From Burkholderia pyrrocinia (GTDB lineage Bacteria > Pseudomonadota > Gammaproteobacteria > Burkholderiales > Burkholderiaceae), in NCBI RefSeq assembly GCF_022809715.1, contig NZ_CP094460.1, positions 930,001-994,000 of the forward strand: 64,000 nt of DNA. Reading direction: 5' to 3'. The position numbers and the translations under genes were made by a program. The notes beneath the pieces were generated by a model. The model searched no databases, was not told the origin of the DNA, and saw nothing but the letters and a program-made list of their open reading frames with translations. Each line of letters starts with the position of its first letter. Position 1 is the stretch's first letter. Positions 1 through 9,133 of this stretch are shown one piece after another.

Positions 1-1
1 C

Positions 2-2377
2 ACGCTGCCGAACGGCCAGCCCGCGCCGGCCGGCACGCAGATCGCGGTCGCGGCCGTCGACGAGGCGCTGCTCGAACTGATGCCGAACAACAGCTGGGAC
101 CTGCTCGACGCGATGCTGCGGCGGCGGGCATACGGCGTCGAGACGGCCACCGCGCAGATGGAAATCGTCGGCCGCCGCCACTTCGGCCGCAAGGCCGTGC
201 CGGCCGGCGGCGGCGGCGGCAGCGCGCCGACGCGCGAGCTGTTCGACACGCTGCTGCTGTGGAACCCGCGCGTGACGCTCGACGCGAACGGCAGCGCGAG
301 CGTCGAGGTGCCGCTGAACGACGCGCTCACGCGCTTCAGGATCGTCGCGATCGCGGCGGTCGGCCCCGACCGTTTCGGCACCGGCAGCACGTCGATCCGC
401 AGCACGCAGGATCTGCAGCTGATCTCCGGCCTGCCGCCGCTCGTGCGCGAAGGCGACGCGTTCCGCGCGCAGGTCACGCTGCGCAACACGACCGACCGCG
501 CGATGCAGGTCGTCGTGACGCCGCGCGTGACGGGCCTCGACGTCGCGCCGCAAACCGTGTCGCTCGCGGCCAATACGGCGACCGAGGTCGCGTGGACGAT
601 CACCGTGCCCGAGCAGGCGCTCGACGCGGCCGGCGCGCTGAACTGGCGCATCGAAGCGGCCGAGCAAGGCGGCAAGCGCGCGTCCGACGCGCTGGCGGTC
701 GCGCAGAAGGTCGTCCCTGCACTGCCGGTAACCGTGCAGCAGGCGACGCTCGCGCAGGTCGACGGCACGCTGACGGTGCCCGTGTCGGCACCGGCCGGCG
801 CCGTCAGCAACGCACAGGGCACGCCGCGCGGCGGCATCGCCGTGTCGCTGCAGTCGAAGCTGGCCGACGGCCTGCCCGGCGTGCGCCGCTGGTTCGAGCG
901 CTATCCGTACCGCTGCCTCGAACAGCAGGCGTCGCGCGCGATCGGCCTGCGCGACCCCGCGCAATGGCAGGCGCTGGTCGCACGCATGCCCGTCTATCTC
1001 GACAGCGACGGGCTCGCGAGCTACTTCCCGCCGTCGTCCGACGATTCGCACCACGGCAGCCCGACGCTGTCGTCGTACCTGCTCGTGCTGTCCGACGAGG
1101 CGAGCCGTGCCGACCCGCGCTTCGCGCTGCCGGAAGACCTGCGCACGCAGCTCGAAGCCGGGCTCGCGCGCTTCGTCGACGGCCGCCTCGAGCGCAACGC
1201 GTGGGCACCGCGCCAGGATCGCGACCTGCGCAAGCTCGCCGCGATCGAGGCGCTGTCGCGCTATGGTGCCGCGCAAGGCCGCATGCTCGGCTCGATCGAG
1301 ATCGCGCCGAACCAGTGGCCGACGTCGGCGGTGATCGACTATCACGCGATCCTGACGCGCGTGAAGGACATCCCGCAGCGCGACGAGAAACGCGCGCAGG
1401 TCGAACAGATCCTGCGCGCGCGCCTCACGTACCAGGGCACGCAGCTCGTGTTCTCGACCGCGCGCGACGACGACCTGTGGTGGCTGATGACGAGCAACGA
1501 GACCAACGCCGCGCGTCTCGCGATGGAATTCGCGGGCGACCCGGCGTGGAAGGACGAGATGCCGCGCATCACGGCCGGCCTGCTCGCGCTGCAGCGCCAG
1601 GGCGCGTGGCAGACGACGACGTCGAACGCGCTCGGGCTGCTCGCGGTCGAGCGCTTCTCGCGCACCTACGAGAGCACGCCCGTCTCCGGCGCGACGAAGG
1701 TCGCGCTCGGCGGCAACGAGCGCTCGATCTCGTGGTCGCAGGCGCCGGCCCCGGCCGACACGCCTGCATCGGCCACCGCCGCGACCCGCGCCGCCGCCGC
1801 GCGCAGCGTGCTGATGCCGTGGCCGCGCGCGTCGCAGGCACCGGCCACGCTGTCCGTCACGCAGGAAGGCACGGGCCGCCCGTGGGCGACGGTCGAGAGC
1901 CTCGCGGCCGTGCCGCTGCGCTCGCCGTTCGCGGCCGGCTACCGGATCACGAAGACCGTCACGCCGGTGTCGCCCGCCGTCAAGGGCGTGCTGACGCGCG
2001 GCGACGTCGTGCGCGTGCATCTCGACATCGATGCGCAGAGCGACATGACGTGGGTCGTCGTCAACGATCCGATCCCGTCCGGCGCGACGATCCTCGGTTC
2101 GGGCCTCGGCCGCGATTCCGAAGCGGCGACGCAGGGCGAGAAGACTCCGGACGGCGCGTGGCCGGCGTTCATCGAGCGCGATTTCGACGGCTATCGCGCG
2201 TACTACGACTATTTGCCGAAGGGCAAATTCTCGGTCGAGTACACGGTGCGGCTGAACAACGTCGGCACGTTCGGATTGCCGCCGACGCGCGTCGAGGCGC
2301 TGTACGCGCCGTCCGTGTATGGCCTGTGGCCGAACCCGCCGATGACCGTGAAGCCGGCCGACGCGGGCAAGCAGTGA
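2..2377 (+). CDS. Alpha-2-macroglobulin family protein, C-terminal part (5' end outside window)
   Basis: The frame is open from the window edge, so the N-terminal portion of this normally about 1500-2000-residue protein is missing here. The first visible residues (AAVDEALLEL) match the MG-domain segment before the thioester domain. The thioester motif Cys-Leu-Glu-Gln is encoded at 914-925 (context YPYRCLEQQ), so this is a thioester-forming type. Bacterial members are inner-membrane lipoproteins in the periplasm that trap attacking proteases through this bond. The C-terminal part contains the helical thioester domain and a receptor-binding-like beta domain ending near PPMTVKPADAGKQ. The stop lies 4 bases before the pbpC start, the classic yfhM-pbpC arrangement in which the protease trap is paired with a peptidoglycan repair enzyme. 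The family assignment is firm; the lipobox cannot be seen in this window. Confidence 0.95.
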   Translation, partial: TLPNGQPAPAGTQIAVAAVDEALLELMPNNSWDLLDAMLRRRAYGVETATAQMEIVGRRHFGRKAVPAGGGGGSAPTRELFDTLLLWNPRVTLDANGSASVEVPLNDALTRFRIVAIAAVGPDRFGTGSTSIRSTQDLQLISGLPPLVREGDAFRAQVTLRNTTDRAMQVVVTPRVTGLDVAPQTVSLAANTATEVAWTITVPEQALDAAGALNWRIEAAEQGGKRASDALAVAQKVVPALPVTVQQATLAQVDGTLTVPVSAPAGAVSNAQGTPRGGIAVSLQSKLADGLPGVRRWFERYPYRCLEQQASRAIGLRDPAQWQALVARMPVYLDSDGLASYFPPSSDDSHHGSPTLSSYLLVLSDEASRADPRFALPEDLRTQLEAGLARFVDGRLERNAWAPRQDRDLRKLAAIEALSRYGAAQGRMLGSIEIAPNQWPTSAVIDYHAILTRVKDIPQRDEKRAQVEQILRARLTYQGTQLVFSTARDDDLWWLMTSNETNAARLAMEFAGDPAWKDEMPRITAGLLALQRQGAWQTTTSNALGLLAVERFSRTYESTPVSGATKVALGGNERSISWSQAPAPADTPASATAATRAAAARSVLMPWPRASQAPATLSVTQEGTGRPWATVESLAAVPLRSPFAAGYRITKTVTPVSPAVKGVLTRGDVVRVHLDIDAQSDMTWVVVNDPIPSGATILGSGLGRDSEAATQGEKTPDGAWPAFIERDFDGYRAYYDYLPKGKFSVEYTVRLNNVGTFGLPPTRVEALYAPSVYGLWPNPPMTVKPADAGKQ

Positions 2378-2381
2378 GCGC

Positions 2382-4616
2382 GTGATGATCGATCGGGTTT
2401 TGCCGCGGCCGGCGCGTTTTGCCGGCCGCATATTCGTCGCCGTCGTGCTGGCCGCGCCGCTCGTCGCGCATGCGCTGCCCGGCTACGACGACGTGCGCCG
2501 CAACTGGCGCAGTTCCGACTGGGTGCTGCTCGCGCGCGACGGCACGCCGCTGCAGCGCACGCGCGTCGACCTCGCCGAACGGCGCGGCGACTGGGTGTCG
2601 CTCGCGGACGTATCGCCCGCGTTCCGCGAGGCGATCGTCGTCTCCGAGGACAAGCGCTTCTACGAACACAGCGGCGTCGACTGGCGCGGGATCGCCGGCG
2701 CCGCGTGGGGCAACCTGTGGAACGAGCGCACGCGCGGCGCGTCGACCGTGACGATGCAGCTCGCCGGACTGCTCAGCGATTCGCCGCGCCGCTCGGGCCA
2801 GCGCTCACTGCCGCAGAAGGCCACGCAGGCCATGAACGCGCTGCTGCTCGAACGCGGCTGGCGCAAGGACCAGATCCTCGAGGCGTACCTGAATCTCGTG
2901 CCGTTCCGCGGCGAGACGGTCGGGCTCGGCGCACTGTCGCAGGTGCTGTTCGGCAAGGCGCCGTCGGGCCTCGACGCGCGCGAGGCCGCGATCGCGGCCG
3001 CACTCGTGCGCGCGCCCAACGCGACGCCCGCGAAGGTCGCCGAGCGCGCATGCCGGATCCTGCGCGACATGCATGCCGAGCAGGCGTGCGCGTCGCTCGA
3101 CGGCTACGTGCAGCTCGTCACCGCGCGCCCGGCCAACGCCATACGCGACGACGGCGCCGCCCTCGCCCCGCACTTCGCGCGGCGCATCGCGGCCGAGGTC
3201 AGGCCGGCAGCCGGCGCGCAGGTCCGCACGACGCTCGATGCACCGCTGCAGCGCTTCGCGCGCGACACGCTGATGCGCGCGCTGACCGAACTCAATGCGC
3301 CCGCGCACCGGCGCAACGTACAGGACGGTGCGGTCGTCGTGATCGACAACGCGACCGGCGAGATTCGCGCGTGGGTCGGATCGTCGGGCGCGTTGTCGAG
3401 CGCGCGCGACGTCGATGCCGTGCTCGCACCGCGCCAGGCCGGCTCGACGCTCAAGCCGTTCCTTTATGCGCAGGCAATCGACGAAAAACGGCTGACCGCC
3501 GCGTCGCTGCTCGACGACGCGCCGATCAACCTCGCCACCGGCGGCGGCCTGTACATTCCGCAGAACTACGACAAGGATTTCAAGGGCTGGGTAAGCGTGC
3601 GCAGCGCGCTCGGCGGCTCGCTGAACGTGCCGGCCGTGCGCACGCTCGTGCTCGTCACGCCGCACCGCTTCGCGCGCACGCTGACCGCGCTCGGCCTGCC
3701 GCTCGCGCAGGAAGGCGACTACTACGGTTTCAGCCTCGCGCTCGGGAGTGCCGACGTCACGCTGCTGTCGCTGACCAACGCGTATCGCGCGCTCGCGAAC
3801 GGCGGCGTCGCGCGCAAGGTCGTCGACCTGCCTGCGCCGGCGTCCGGCGCGTCGGCGCCCGCGCATGCGGACGGCGGCACGCGCGTGTTCAGCGAGGCGG
3901 CCAGCTTCGTCGTTACCGACATCCTCTCCGACAACAATGCGCGCGTACGCACGTTCGGCTTCGACAACCCGCTCGCGACGCGCTTCTTCTCGGCGGTCAA
4001 GACCGGTACGAGCAAGGACATGCGCGACAACTGGACGGTAGGCTTCACGTCGCGCTATACGGTCGGCGTGTGGGTCGGCAATGCGGACGGCTCGCCGATG
4101 TGGGACGTGTCGGGTGTCACGGGCGCGTCGCCCGTGTGGTCGGCCGTCGTCGGCTACCTGCACCGCGACCTGCCGAGCCGCGCGCCGCGCGCGCCGGCCG
4201 GCGTCGAGACGCGCCGCATCACGTTCGAGCGCGACATCGAACCTGCACGCAGCGAGTGGTTCATCGCGGGAACGGCGGTCGACACGATCCGGCTCGCCGC
4301 GCCCGTCACGCCGGGCAAGGACGGTGCGCGCGCGCCGCTGACGATCGGCGCGCCGACCGACGGCACGATCTTCGCGATCGACCCGGACATTCCGCCGAAG
4401 AATCAGCGGATCTGGTTCGAACGCTCGGCCGGGCGCGCCGCGCGGTTCGCGTGGCGGCTCGACGACAAGGTGATCGGGCATGCCGACCGCGTCGCGTGGA
4501 TGCCGTGGCCGGGCCGGCACCGGCTCGAACTCGTCGATGCGCGCGGCAACGTCGCGGATGCGATCAGCTTCGAGGTGCGCGGCGCGTTCGCGAAGACGGC
4601 TGCGCGCAAGCCTTGA
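2382..4616 (+). CDS. pbpC: Penicillin-binding protein 1C (bifunctional glycosyltransferase/transpeptidase)
   Basis: 744 residues, close to E. coli PbpC (about 770). A membrane anchor lies at about residues 15-32. The glycosyltransferase (GT51) domain follows, with catalytic Glu89 in SEDKRFYEHSGVD and STVTMQLAGL around 121. The transpeptidase domain has S355-T-L-K358, S413-L-N and K540-T-G. The C-terminal ~100 residues form the PBP1C-specific beta domain. The start is GTG at 2382 or the next codon, ATG at 2385; the difference is one residue. It sits 4 bases after the alpha-2-macroglobulin stop and is almost certainly cotranscribed and translationally coupled with it. The inferred role is peptidoglycan synthesis or repair at damaged wall next to the macroglobulin trap. 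Confidence 0.96.
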   Translation: MMIDRVLPRPARFAGRIFVAVVLAAPLVAHALPGYDDVRRNWRSSDWVLLARDGTPLQRTRVDLAERRGDWVSLADVSPAFREAIVVSEDKRFYEHSGVDWRGIAGAAWGNLWNERTRGASTVTMQLAGLLSDSPRRSGQRSLPQKATQAMNALLLERGWRKDQILEAYLNLVPFRGETVGLGALSQVLFGKAPSGLDAREAAIAAALVRAPNATPAKVAERACRILRDMHAEQACASLDGYVQLVTARPANAIRDDGAALAPHFARRIAAEVRPAAGAQVRTTLDAPLQRFARDTLMRALTELNAPAHRRNVQDGAVVVIDNATGEIRAWVGSSGALSSARDVDAVLAPRQAGSTLKPFLYAQAIDEKRLTAASLLDDAPINLATGGGLYIPQNYDKDFKGWVSVRSALGGSLNVPAVRTLVLVTPHRFARTLTALGLPLAQEGDYYGFSLALGSADVTLLSLTNAYRALANGGVARKVVDLPAPASGASAPAHADGGTRVFSEAASFVVTDILSDNNARVRTFGFDNPLATRFFSAVKTGTSKDMRDNWTVGFTSRYTVGVWVGNADGSPMWDVSGVTGASPVWSAVVGYLHRDLPSRAPRAPAGVETRRITFERDIEPARSEWFIAGTAVDTIRLAAPVTPGKDGARAPLTIGAPTDGTIFAIDPDIPPKNQRIWFERSAGRAARFAWRLDDKVIGHADRVAWMPWPGRHRLELVDARGNVADAISFEVRGAFAKTAARKP

Positions 4617-4879
4617 GCGCGTGAGCCGGCTGCTCACAGGCTAGCCGCGTTGCCCGCAAGGCTCGCGCCGCTGAACTTCACGCCCGCCCCCTCGGGAGCG
4701 GCGCGCTCTCGTCGTTTTCAGTCGTCGCGCGACATAGGCCATTACGAAGGAAACTGAAAGGTTTCCGGCTGAACGGGCAAACGGGCGAGCAGCCGGCGAA
4801 TCGGGAACCTAGAATATGAGCAGCGCCGCCGTATTCCCGACGCCCACCGGTTGCCCCATTCTCCCGATTGCACGCGACC

Positions 4880-5569
4880 ATGAACATTCGTCATGAACGC
4901 TTCACCCGCCCCGCGCTGCGCACACTCTGCGTCGCAACGCTCGCGACGCTCCAGGCCTGCAACGGCGACGCCTGCTTCGGCGTGGATGTCTGCTTCAACA
5001 ACAACACGCAAACCGTCTCGCTGTCCGGCACGGCCGCCACGGGCAACGCGCTCGCGAGCGCGCCGGTGGCGGTCAGTTGCGCGGCAGGCTCCGCGACGAC
5101 GCTGACGGACGGCGGCGGCAACTACCGTGTGACGGTCAACGCCGCGCTGCCGTGCGTCATCACCGTGACATCGGGCGGCACGAGCCTGCATTCGCTCGCA
5201 TACGCGGGCGGCACCTTCAACACGACGCCCGAGACCGAACTGATGCTGGTCTATCTCGCGGCACAGCTCGGCACGAATACGGCCGGGCTGATCGGCAATT
5301 TCCAGGGCAATCTGCACTTCCAGCAGGTGATGGGCAGCCCGAATGCCGTGCAGGCCGCGCAATCGGCCGTCGTGACGAACCTGCAGCAGCGCTATGCGAT
5401 CACGCTCACGACGCCGGCGTTCCTGACGACGTCGTTCGTGGTCGGGCAACCGGGCGTCGACAGCGATCTCGGTGCGCTGGCAAAAGCGGGCGCGATCGAT
5501 TCGAATGGATTGCCGGATCCGGTTGCCGTTTCGCTTTTGACGCAGGCCGGCGCCGCGCATCCGCTGTAG
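4880..5569 (+). CDS. Putative lipoprotein with carboxypeptidase-regulatory-like beta domain
   Basis: 229 residues from ATG 4880; an in-frame ATG at 4868 would add four residues. The N-terminus is a signal peptide ending in a lipobox-like LQAC (about residues 24-27). A Cys-rich short segment follows (CNGDACFGVDVCF), and then a repeat-like beta stretch (SLSGTAATGNALASAPVAVSC, then NYRVTVNAALPCVITVTSGG) resembling a carboxypeptidase-regulatory or Ig-like fold. The C-terminal part is helical and has no motif I recognise. The gene is monocistronic: a 263-base gap separates it from pbpC and it converges on the acetyltransferase 29 bases downstream. Export is well supported; function is unknown. Confidence 0.75.
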   Translation: MNIRHERFTRPALRTLCVATLATLQACNGDACFGVDVCFNNNTQTVSLSGTAATGNALASAPVAVSCAAGSATTLTDGGGNYRVTVNAALPCVITVTSGGTSLHSLAYAGGTFNTTPETELMLVYLAAQLGTNTAGLIGNFQGNLHFQQVMGSPNAVQAAQSAVVTNLQQRYAITLTTPAFLTTSFVVGQPGVDSDLGALAKAGAIDSNGLPDPVAVSLLTQAGAAHPL

Positions 5570-5598
5570 GCGGCCTGCGGCGCGCAAGGAACCGAACG

Positions 5599-6120
5599 TC
5601 AGGCACCCGCTTCGTTCTCGTCGTCGGCCAGCAGCGCCCACCGTTCGTGGTCGCGCCATTCGCCGCCGATGCGCAGATAGCGCGGCGAAAACCCCTCTTT
5701 CCGGAAACCGAGCCGCCGAACCAGCGCGATCGACGCGTGGTTGCCGGGCTGGATGTTCGCTTCGAGCCGATGCAGCCCGAGTTCACCGAACGCGATGCCG
5801 ATCGTCGCGCGCAACGCGTCCGTCATCAGCCCCTTGCGGCTGAAATCCGCCATCCCGTAGTACCCGAGATACGCGCTCTGAAACACGCCGCCGACGATCT
5901 CGTTGAGGTTCACCACACCGACCACCGCCCCGGACGCCCGCTCCCGCGCGACGAGGCCGATATTCGGCCCCGTCAGACAGCGGGCGAACCACTGGTCGAA
6001 TCCTGCCTGGTCGGTGAACGAATCGACCCACGGCAGATGGTGGCTCCGGCTCGCGCGGTTGGCGGCGATCAGGTCGGCGGCGTCGGATCGGGCGACACGG
6101 TTCAGCAGGATCAGGCTCAT
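5599..6120 (-). CDS. GNAT N-acetyltransferase, RimJ/RimL type
   Basis: 173 residues, the usual length of ribosomal-protein-alanine acetyltransferase-like enzymes. The pattern fits the RimJ/RimL subfamily: an N-terminal half with LPWVDSF, the central VVGVVNLNEIVGG strand pair, the acetyl-CoA loop region FSRKGLMTDALR, and the C-terminal HRLEANIQPGNHASIALVRRLGF signature. It transfers acetyl from acetyl-CoA to an N-terminal or small-molecule amine; the substrate cannot be told from sequence. The upstream neighbour on the same strand is the Bcr-type exporter, 93 bases away, so the two could share a transcript. Confidence 0.9.
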   Translation of the reverse strand: MSLILLNRVARSDAADLIAANRASRSHHLPWVDSFTDQAGFDQWFARCLTGPNIGLVARERASGAVVGVVNLNEIVGGVFQSAYLGYYGMADFSRKGLMTDALRATIGIAFGELGLHRLEANIQPGNHASIALVRRLGFRKEGFSPRYLRIGGEWRDHERWALLADDENEAGA

Positions 6121-6213
6121 GATTCGGTCGGATGCGGTGTGTTGCGCAAGCGGTCCGGCAAGCGAGGCCGTTCCCTCCGCTTCGCCACCGCTCGCGATCG
6201 ATCAACGAAACGC

Positions 6214-7464
6214 CTACGCCGCCTCCCCACTCCCGCACACGACGACGGTCGCGGCCTGCTGCTGCGTCAGGTACCGCAGCAGCTTCGTCACCATCCATAC
6301 GACGATGAACGACAGCGCGACGAAAAACACCGCGAGCGGCGTCAGCACGTGGATCGACACGAACCCGGCCAGCCCCATCATCGCGGACGACACGAGCAGC
6401 AGCGCGCACCCGAGGATCGCGCTCGTCAGCCCCGCGATATGCGGAAACAGCGAATTGCCCTTGGCCATCAGCGTCGGATACATCGCGCCCGCGCAGAAAC
6501 CCATCACGAGCACCGGCGTCGCGAGCGTCCACACGCGCAGGCCGACGGTCAGCGCCAGCACCAGCATCGCGACCGACGCACCCGCCATCACGCGTGCACC
6601 GATGCGCAGCCGTTGCTCGGCGCTCGGCAGCCCGCGCCCGTGAATCCGGTTCGACAGCCCGCCGAGGAAATACATCAGGCCGATGCCGAGCGCGAGATAG
6701 CCGAAGAAGGTCGGCGGCTTGTGCAGCGTGGTCTGCACCATGAACGGCCCGACGATGTTGAACACGAGCAGGATGCTGTAGCACAGCCCCTGCGCGAGGA
6801 AGCAGCTCTGGAACACCGGGCTCGCCAGCACCTTGCCCGCGTTCGCGATCAGCGTGCGCGGCTCGAGATGCACCGGTTTCGGCAAGGTCTCTCGATAGCG
6901 CCACAGCAGCGCCCACATCACCAGCGAATAGACGAGCAGGAACACGAGGCAGGCGCGCCAGCCGAACCATTCCTGAAGGTGCGCGCCGATCACCGGCGCG
7001 ACGATCGGCGCGAGCCCCCACGCGATCGACATGTACGTGAACGCATGCATCAGCGCCTGGCCGGAGAACGAATCGGTGATGATCGCCTTCGCGAGCAGGT
7101 TGGTGGTCGCGATCCCGAAACCCTGCAGGCAGCGCGCCAGCACGAACGTCTCCAGGTTCTGCGCGCCGAGCGACAGCAGGCAGCCGATCGTGTAGATCAC
7201 GAGCCCGAACGCGAGCACGCGCTTGCGCCCGTACGCGTCGGCGATCGGGCCGAAGATGAGCTGGCCGAGCGCGTAGGCCGCCATGTAGCCGGACACGCTC
7301 GACTGGATCGCCTGCGGCGTCGTCGCGAACGAACGCGCCATGTCGGGCAGCGCGGGCACGTAGATGTCGATCGCAAGCTGGCCCGCGGACGCGAACAGGC
7401 AGATCAGGAACAGCAGGAAGCGCGGCGAATTCGACTCGCGCGCGGAAGTGAGCGTGGCGTTCAT
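6214..7464 (-). CDS. Bcr/CflA family drug resistance MFS transporter
   Basis: The chosen start at 7464 gives 416 residues with about 12 hydrophobic segments, which fits Bcr/CflA (about 400). TM1 ends with IDIYVPALPDMARSF, and TM2 and its loop read GYMAAYALGQLIFGPIADAYGRKRV, the motif A typical of Bcr exporters. An upstream in-frame ATG at 7524 would add 20 polar residues and lies inside a palindrome, so I reject it. The protein is a predicted proton-driven exporter of drugs or small metabolites in the inner membrane. The palindrome at 7503-7527 suggests control by a local repressor type, but no adjacent regulator gene is present. Confidence 0.93.
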   Translation of the reverse strand: MNATLTSARESNSPRFLLFLICLFASAGQLAIDIYVPALPDMARSFATTPQAIQSSVSGYMAAYALGQLIFGPIADAYGRKRVLAFGLVIYTIGCLLSLGAQNLETFVLARCLQGFGIATTNLLAKAIITDSFSGQALMHAFTYMSIAWGLAPIVAPVIGAHLQEWFGWRACLVFLLVYSLVMWALLWRYRETLPKPVHLEPRTLIANAGKVLASPVFQSCFLAQGLCYSILLVFNIVGPFMVQTTLHKPPTFFGYLALGIGLMYFLGGLSNRIHGRGLPSAEQRLRIGARVMAGASVAMLVLALTVGLRVWTLATPVLVMGFCAGAMYPTLMAKGNSLFPHIAGLTSAILGCALLLVSSAMMGLAGFVSIHVLTPLAVFFVALSFIVVWMVTKLLRYLTQQQAATVVVCGSGEAA

Positions 7465-7502
7465 GACGACTGGGAAGGATTCGGGCGGCGACGACGCGGC
7501 CG

Positions 7503-7527
7503 CGCATGTTCGAATTGCGAACATGCG
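7503..7527. promoter_or_regulatory. Perfect 10-bp-arm palindrome upstream of the bcr-type gene
   Basis: Arms CGCATGTTCG (7503-7512) and CGAACATGCG (7518-7527) surround AATTG. The core GCGAATTGCG-like string recurs at about 7538-7547. It lies 39-63 bases upstream of the chosen exporter start, where a dimeric repressor (TetR- or MarR-type) would act. The regulator is not encoded next to it. Confidence 0.55.
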
Positions 7528-7767
7528 TACGATCGTAGCGAATTGCGTATTGTGCCCGTTGTTGCGTCGAGCGACCGTATTCCCCTGGCGCGGGCGAGGT
7601 TGAAAGCCGATTGCAGCACGCGGGGAAATGCGCTAGCCGGGCCCGCTCCCGTCATTGGGGCGGCCCGGCCGCGGGCATGTTCCGCTACCGCGGCGACGCA
7701 CCGCCGCACGCGGGGCGTCAATCAACGCCGCACGTATGTCGCGCCCCGCTCGCCCCTGCCGTCAACT

Positions 7768-7791
7768 CCGCCGGCAGCGCCGGCGGGTTTT
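7768..7791 (+). terminator. Hairpin plus T-run on the plus strand with no plus-strand gene upstream
   Basis: Stem CCGCCGGC (7768-7775) and GCCGGCGG (7779-7786), loop AGC, followed by GTTTT. The orientation is that of a plus-strand intrinsic terminator, although both flanking genes are on the minus strand. It may terminate an unannotated small RNA from the 7530-7770 gap. The rest of the 7465-7812 gap holds the palindrome above and no convincing gene. Confidence 0.4.
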
Positions 7792-7812
7792 CATTGCGGC
7801 ACCGCATTCGGA

Positions 7813-8709
7813 TCAATACTGCGCCTGGTCAGTCGGATTCCTGAACAACTGCTTCATCTCCGCCGACAGCGGATAGTTGAGGCTCACGCCCTTCGGCGGA
7901 ATCGGCTGCGTGAACCACTGGTTGTAGAGCTTCTCGGCCGCGCCCGACGTCTGCATCTTCGCGATCACGCCATCGACCACATGCTTGAACGGCGGATCGT
8001 CCCTGCGCATCATGCATGCGTAGTTTTCGTGGACGAGCGGCGTGCCCGTCACCGCGTACGCGCCCGGGTTGCGGTCCTTCGCGATCTCGCCGTATAGCAG
8101 CGGCTCGTCCATCACGAACGCCACCGCGCGCCCGGTCGTGACGTTCATGAACGCTTCGGCGTGATCCTTCGCGCTGATGATCGTCATGTTCATCCCTTTC
8201 TCTTCGTTGAGCTTGCGCAGCAGGCGCTCGTCCGACGTGCCGGCTGTCGTCGCGACCGTCTTGCCGGCCAGGTCCGAGAAATCCTTCACGCCCGAATCCT
8301 TGCGCGTGCTGAAGCGGATGCCGTACAGAAAGATGCTGTTCGAGAACGCAGCCTGTTTCTGCCGCTCGAGCGTGTTCGTCGTCGATCCGCATTCGAAATC
8401 GATCGTCCCGTTCTGCAGCAGCGGAATCCGGTTCTGCGACGTGATCGGAATCTCCTTCACCGTGAGGTTCGGCAGGTTCAGTTCCGTCTTCAACTGGTCG
8501 ATGATGCGCGACGCGATGTCCCGCGAGTAGCCGATGTTCTTCTGCTGGTTGTCCGAATACGAGAACGGCACCGACGATTCGCGAATGCCCAGCGACACGA
8601 CGCCCGTGTCCTTGATCTTCTTCAGCGTACCGGTGAGAGCCTGCGCATGCGCGGCGCCCGCCAGCGCACAGGACAGCGCGACAGCCAGCCAACGGAAGCG
8701 GCGATCCAT
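7813..8709 (-). CDS. Glutamate/aspartate-type ABC transporter periplasmic binding protein
   Basis: 298 residues with a Sec signal peptide (MDRRFRWLAVALSCALAGAAHA). SBP family 3 (SBP_bac_3) features include LTGTLKKIKDTGVVSLGIRESSVPFSY, NGTIDFECGSTTNTLER and LAGKTVATTAGTSDERLL, all very close to GltI. It would capture acidic amino acids in the periplasm for an inner-membrane permease. The start is supported by CAGGAG 6 bases upstream of ATG 8709. No permease or ATPase genes (gltJKL) lie beside it, so it must use subunits encoded elsewhere. It is divergent from the subtilisin gene across 424 bases. Confidence 0.93.
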   Translation of the reverse strand: MDRRFRWLAVALSCALAGAAHAQALTGTLKKIKDTGVVSLGIRESSVPFSYSDNQQKNIGYSRDIASRIIDQLKTELNLPNLTVKEIPITSQNRIPLLQNGTIDFECGSTTNTLERQKQAAFSNSIFLYGIRFSTRKDSGVKDFSDLAGKTVATTAGTSDERLLRKLNEEKGMNMTIISAKDHAEAFMNVTTGRAVAFVMDEPLLYGEIAKDRNPGAYAVTGTPLVHENYACMMRRDDPPFKHVVDGVIAKMQTSGAAEKLYNQWFTQPIPPKGVSLNYPLSAEMKQLFRNPTDQAQY

Positions 8710-9133
8710 GCTTTTCTCCTGACGAAACGTTGATCGAATCGCGATCGTACGCCCGACAAAATTCGCACCGTATCAGGGAAAGCGTCAGGCGCCCTCCGCT
8801 AGGGCTACGCCGCGGGCTGCCGTTTGCCGTGGCGCGCAAAAACGCCCGCGCCTGCGCGTTTCGCCCGACCGGCCGCTTGCGGGCTCGACCCCACCTTCTG
8901 TGCCACCCGTTCCAAACGCGTGTTCGTGCTGCAATGCCGCAACGTAATCGTTTGCGTCTTGCTCTTTTTTCACACAAAACATACTCAAGAAGCCGCCACA
9001 GCGGCCGTTACCCAGTGCATGGCGCGTCGCAGCAACCCCGCCGCGACCACCAGACAAAAAACGACAAGGTCCGGTTTTGCCGGACCGGGCACACCGCCGG
9101 CACGACGGTTCTATACGAGGATCGACTTTCAAC
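8710..9133. other. Divergent intergenic region, gltI-like / subtilisin
   Basis: No gene is seen. The stretch at 8955-8990 is the most AT-rich part and could hold the plus-strand promoter. A GGTCCGG/CCGGACC hairpin (9068-9074, 9080-9086) sits in the predicted leader of the protease mRNA; on the minus strand it is followed by a T-rich tract and could also act as a terminator. Confidence 0.4.

Noticed and set aside
7465..7524. Upstream start (7524) for the Bcr-type exporter
   Set aside because: It lies within the operator palindrome and adds 20 polar residues not expected before TM1.
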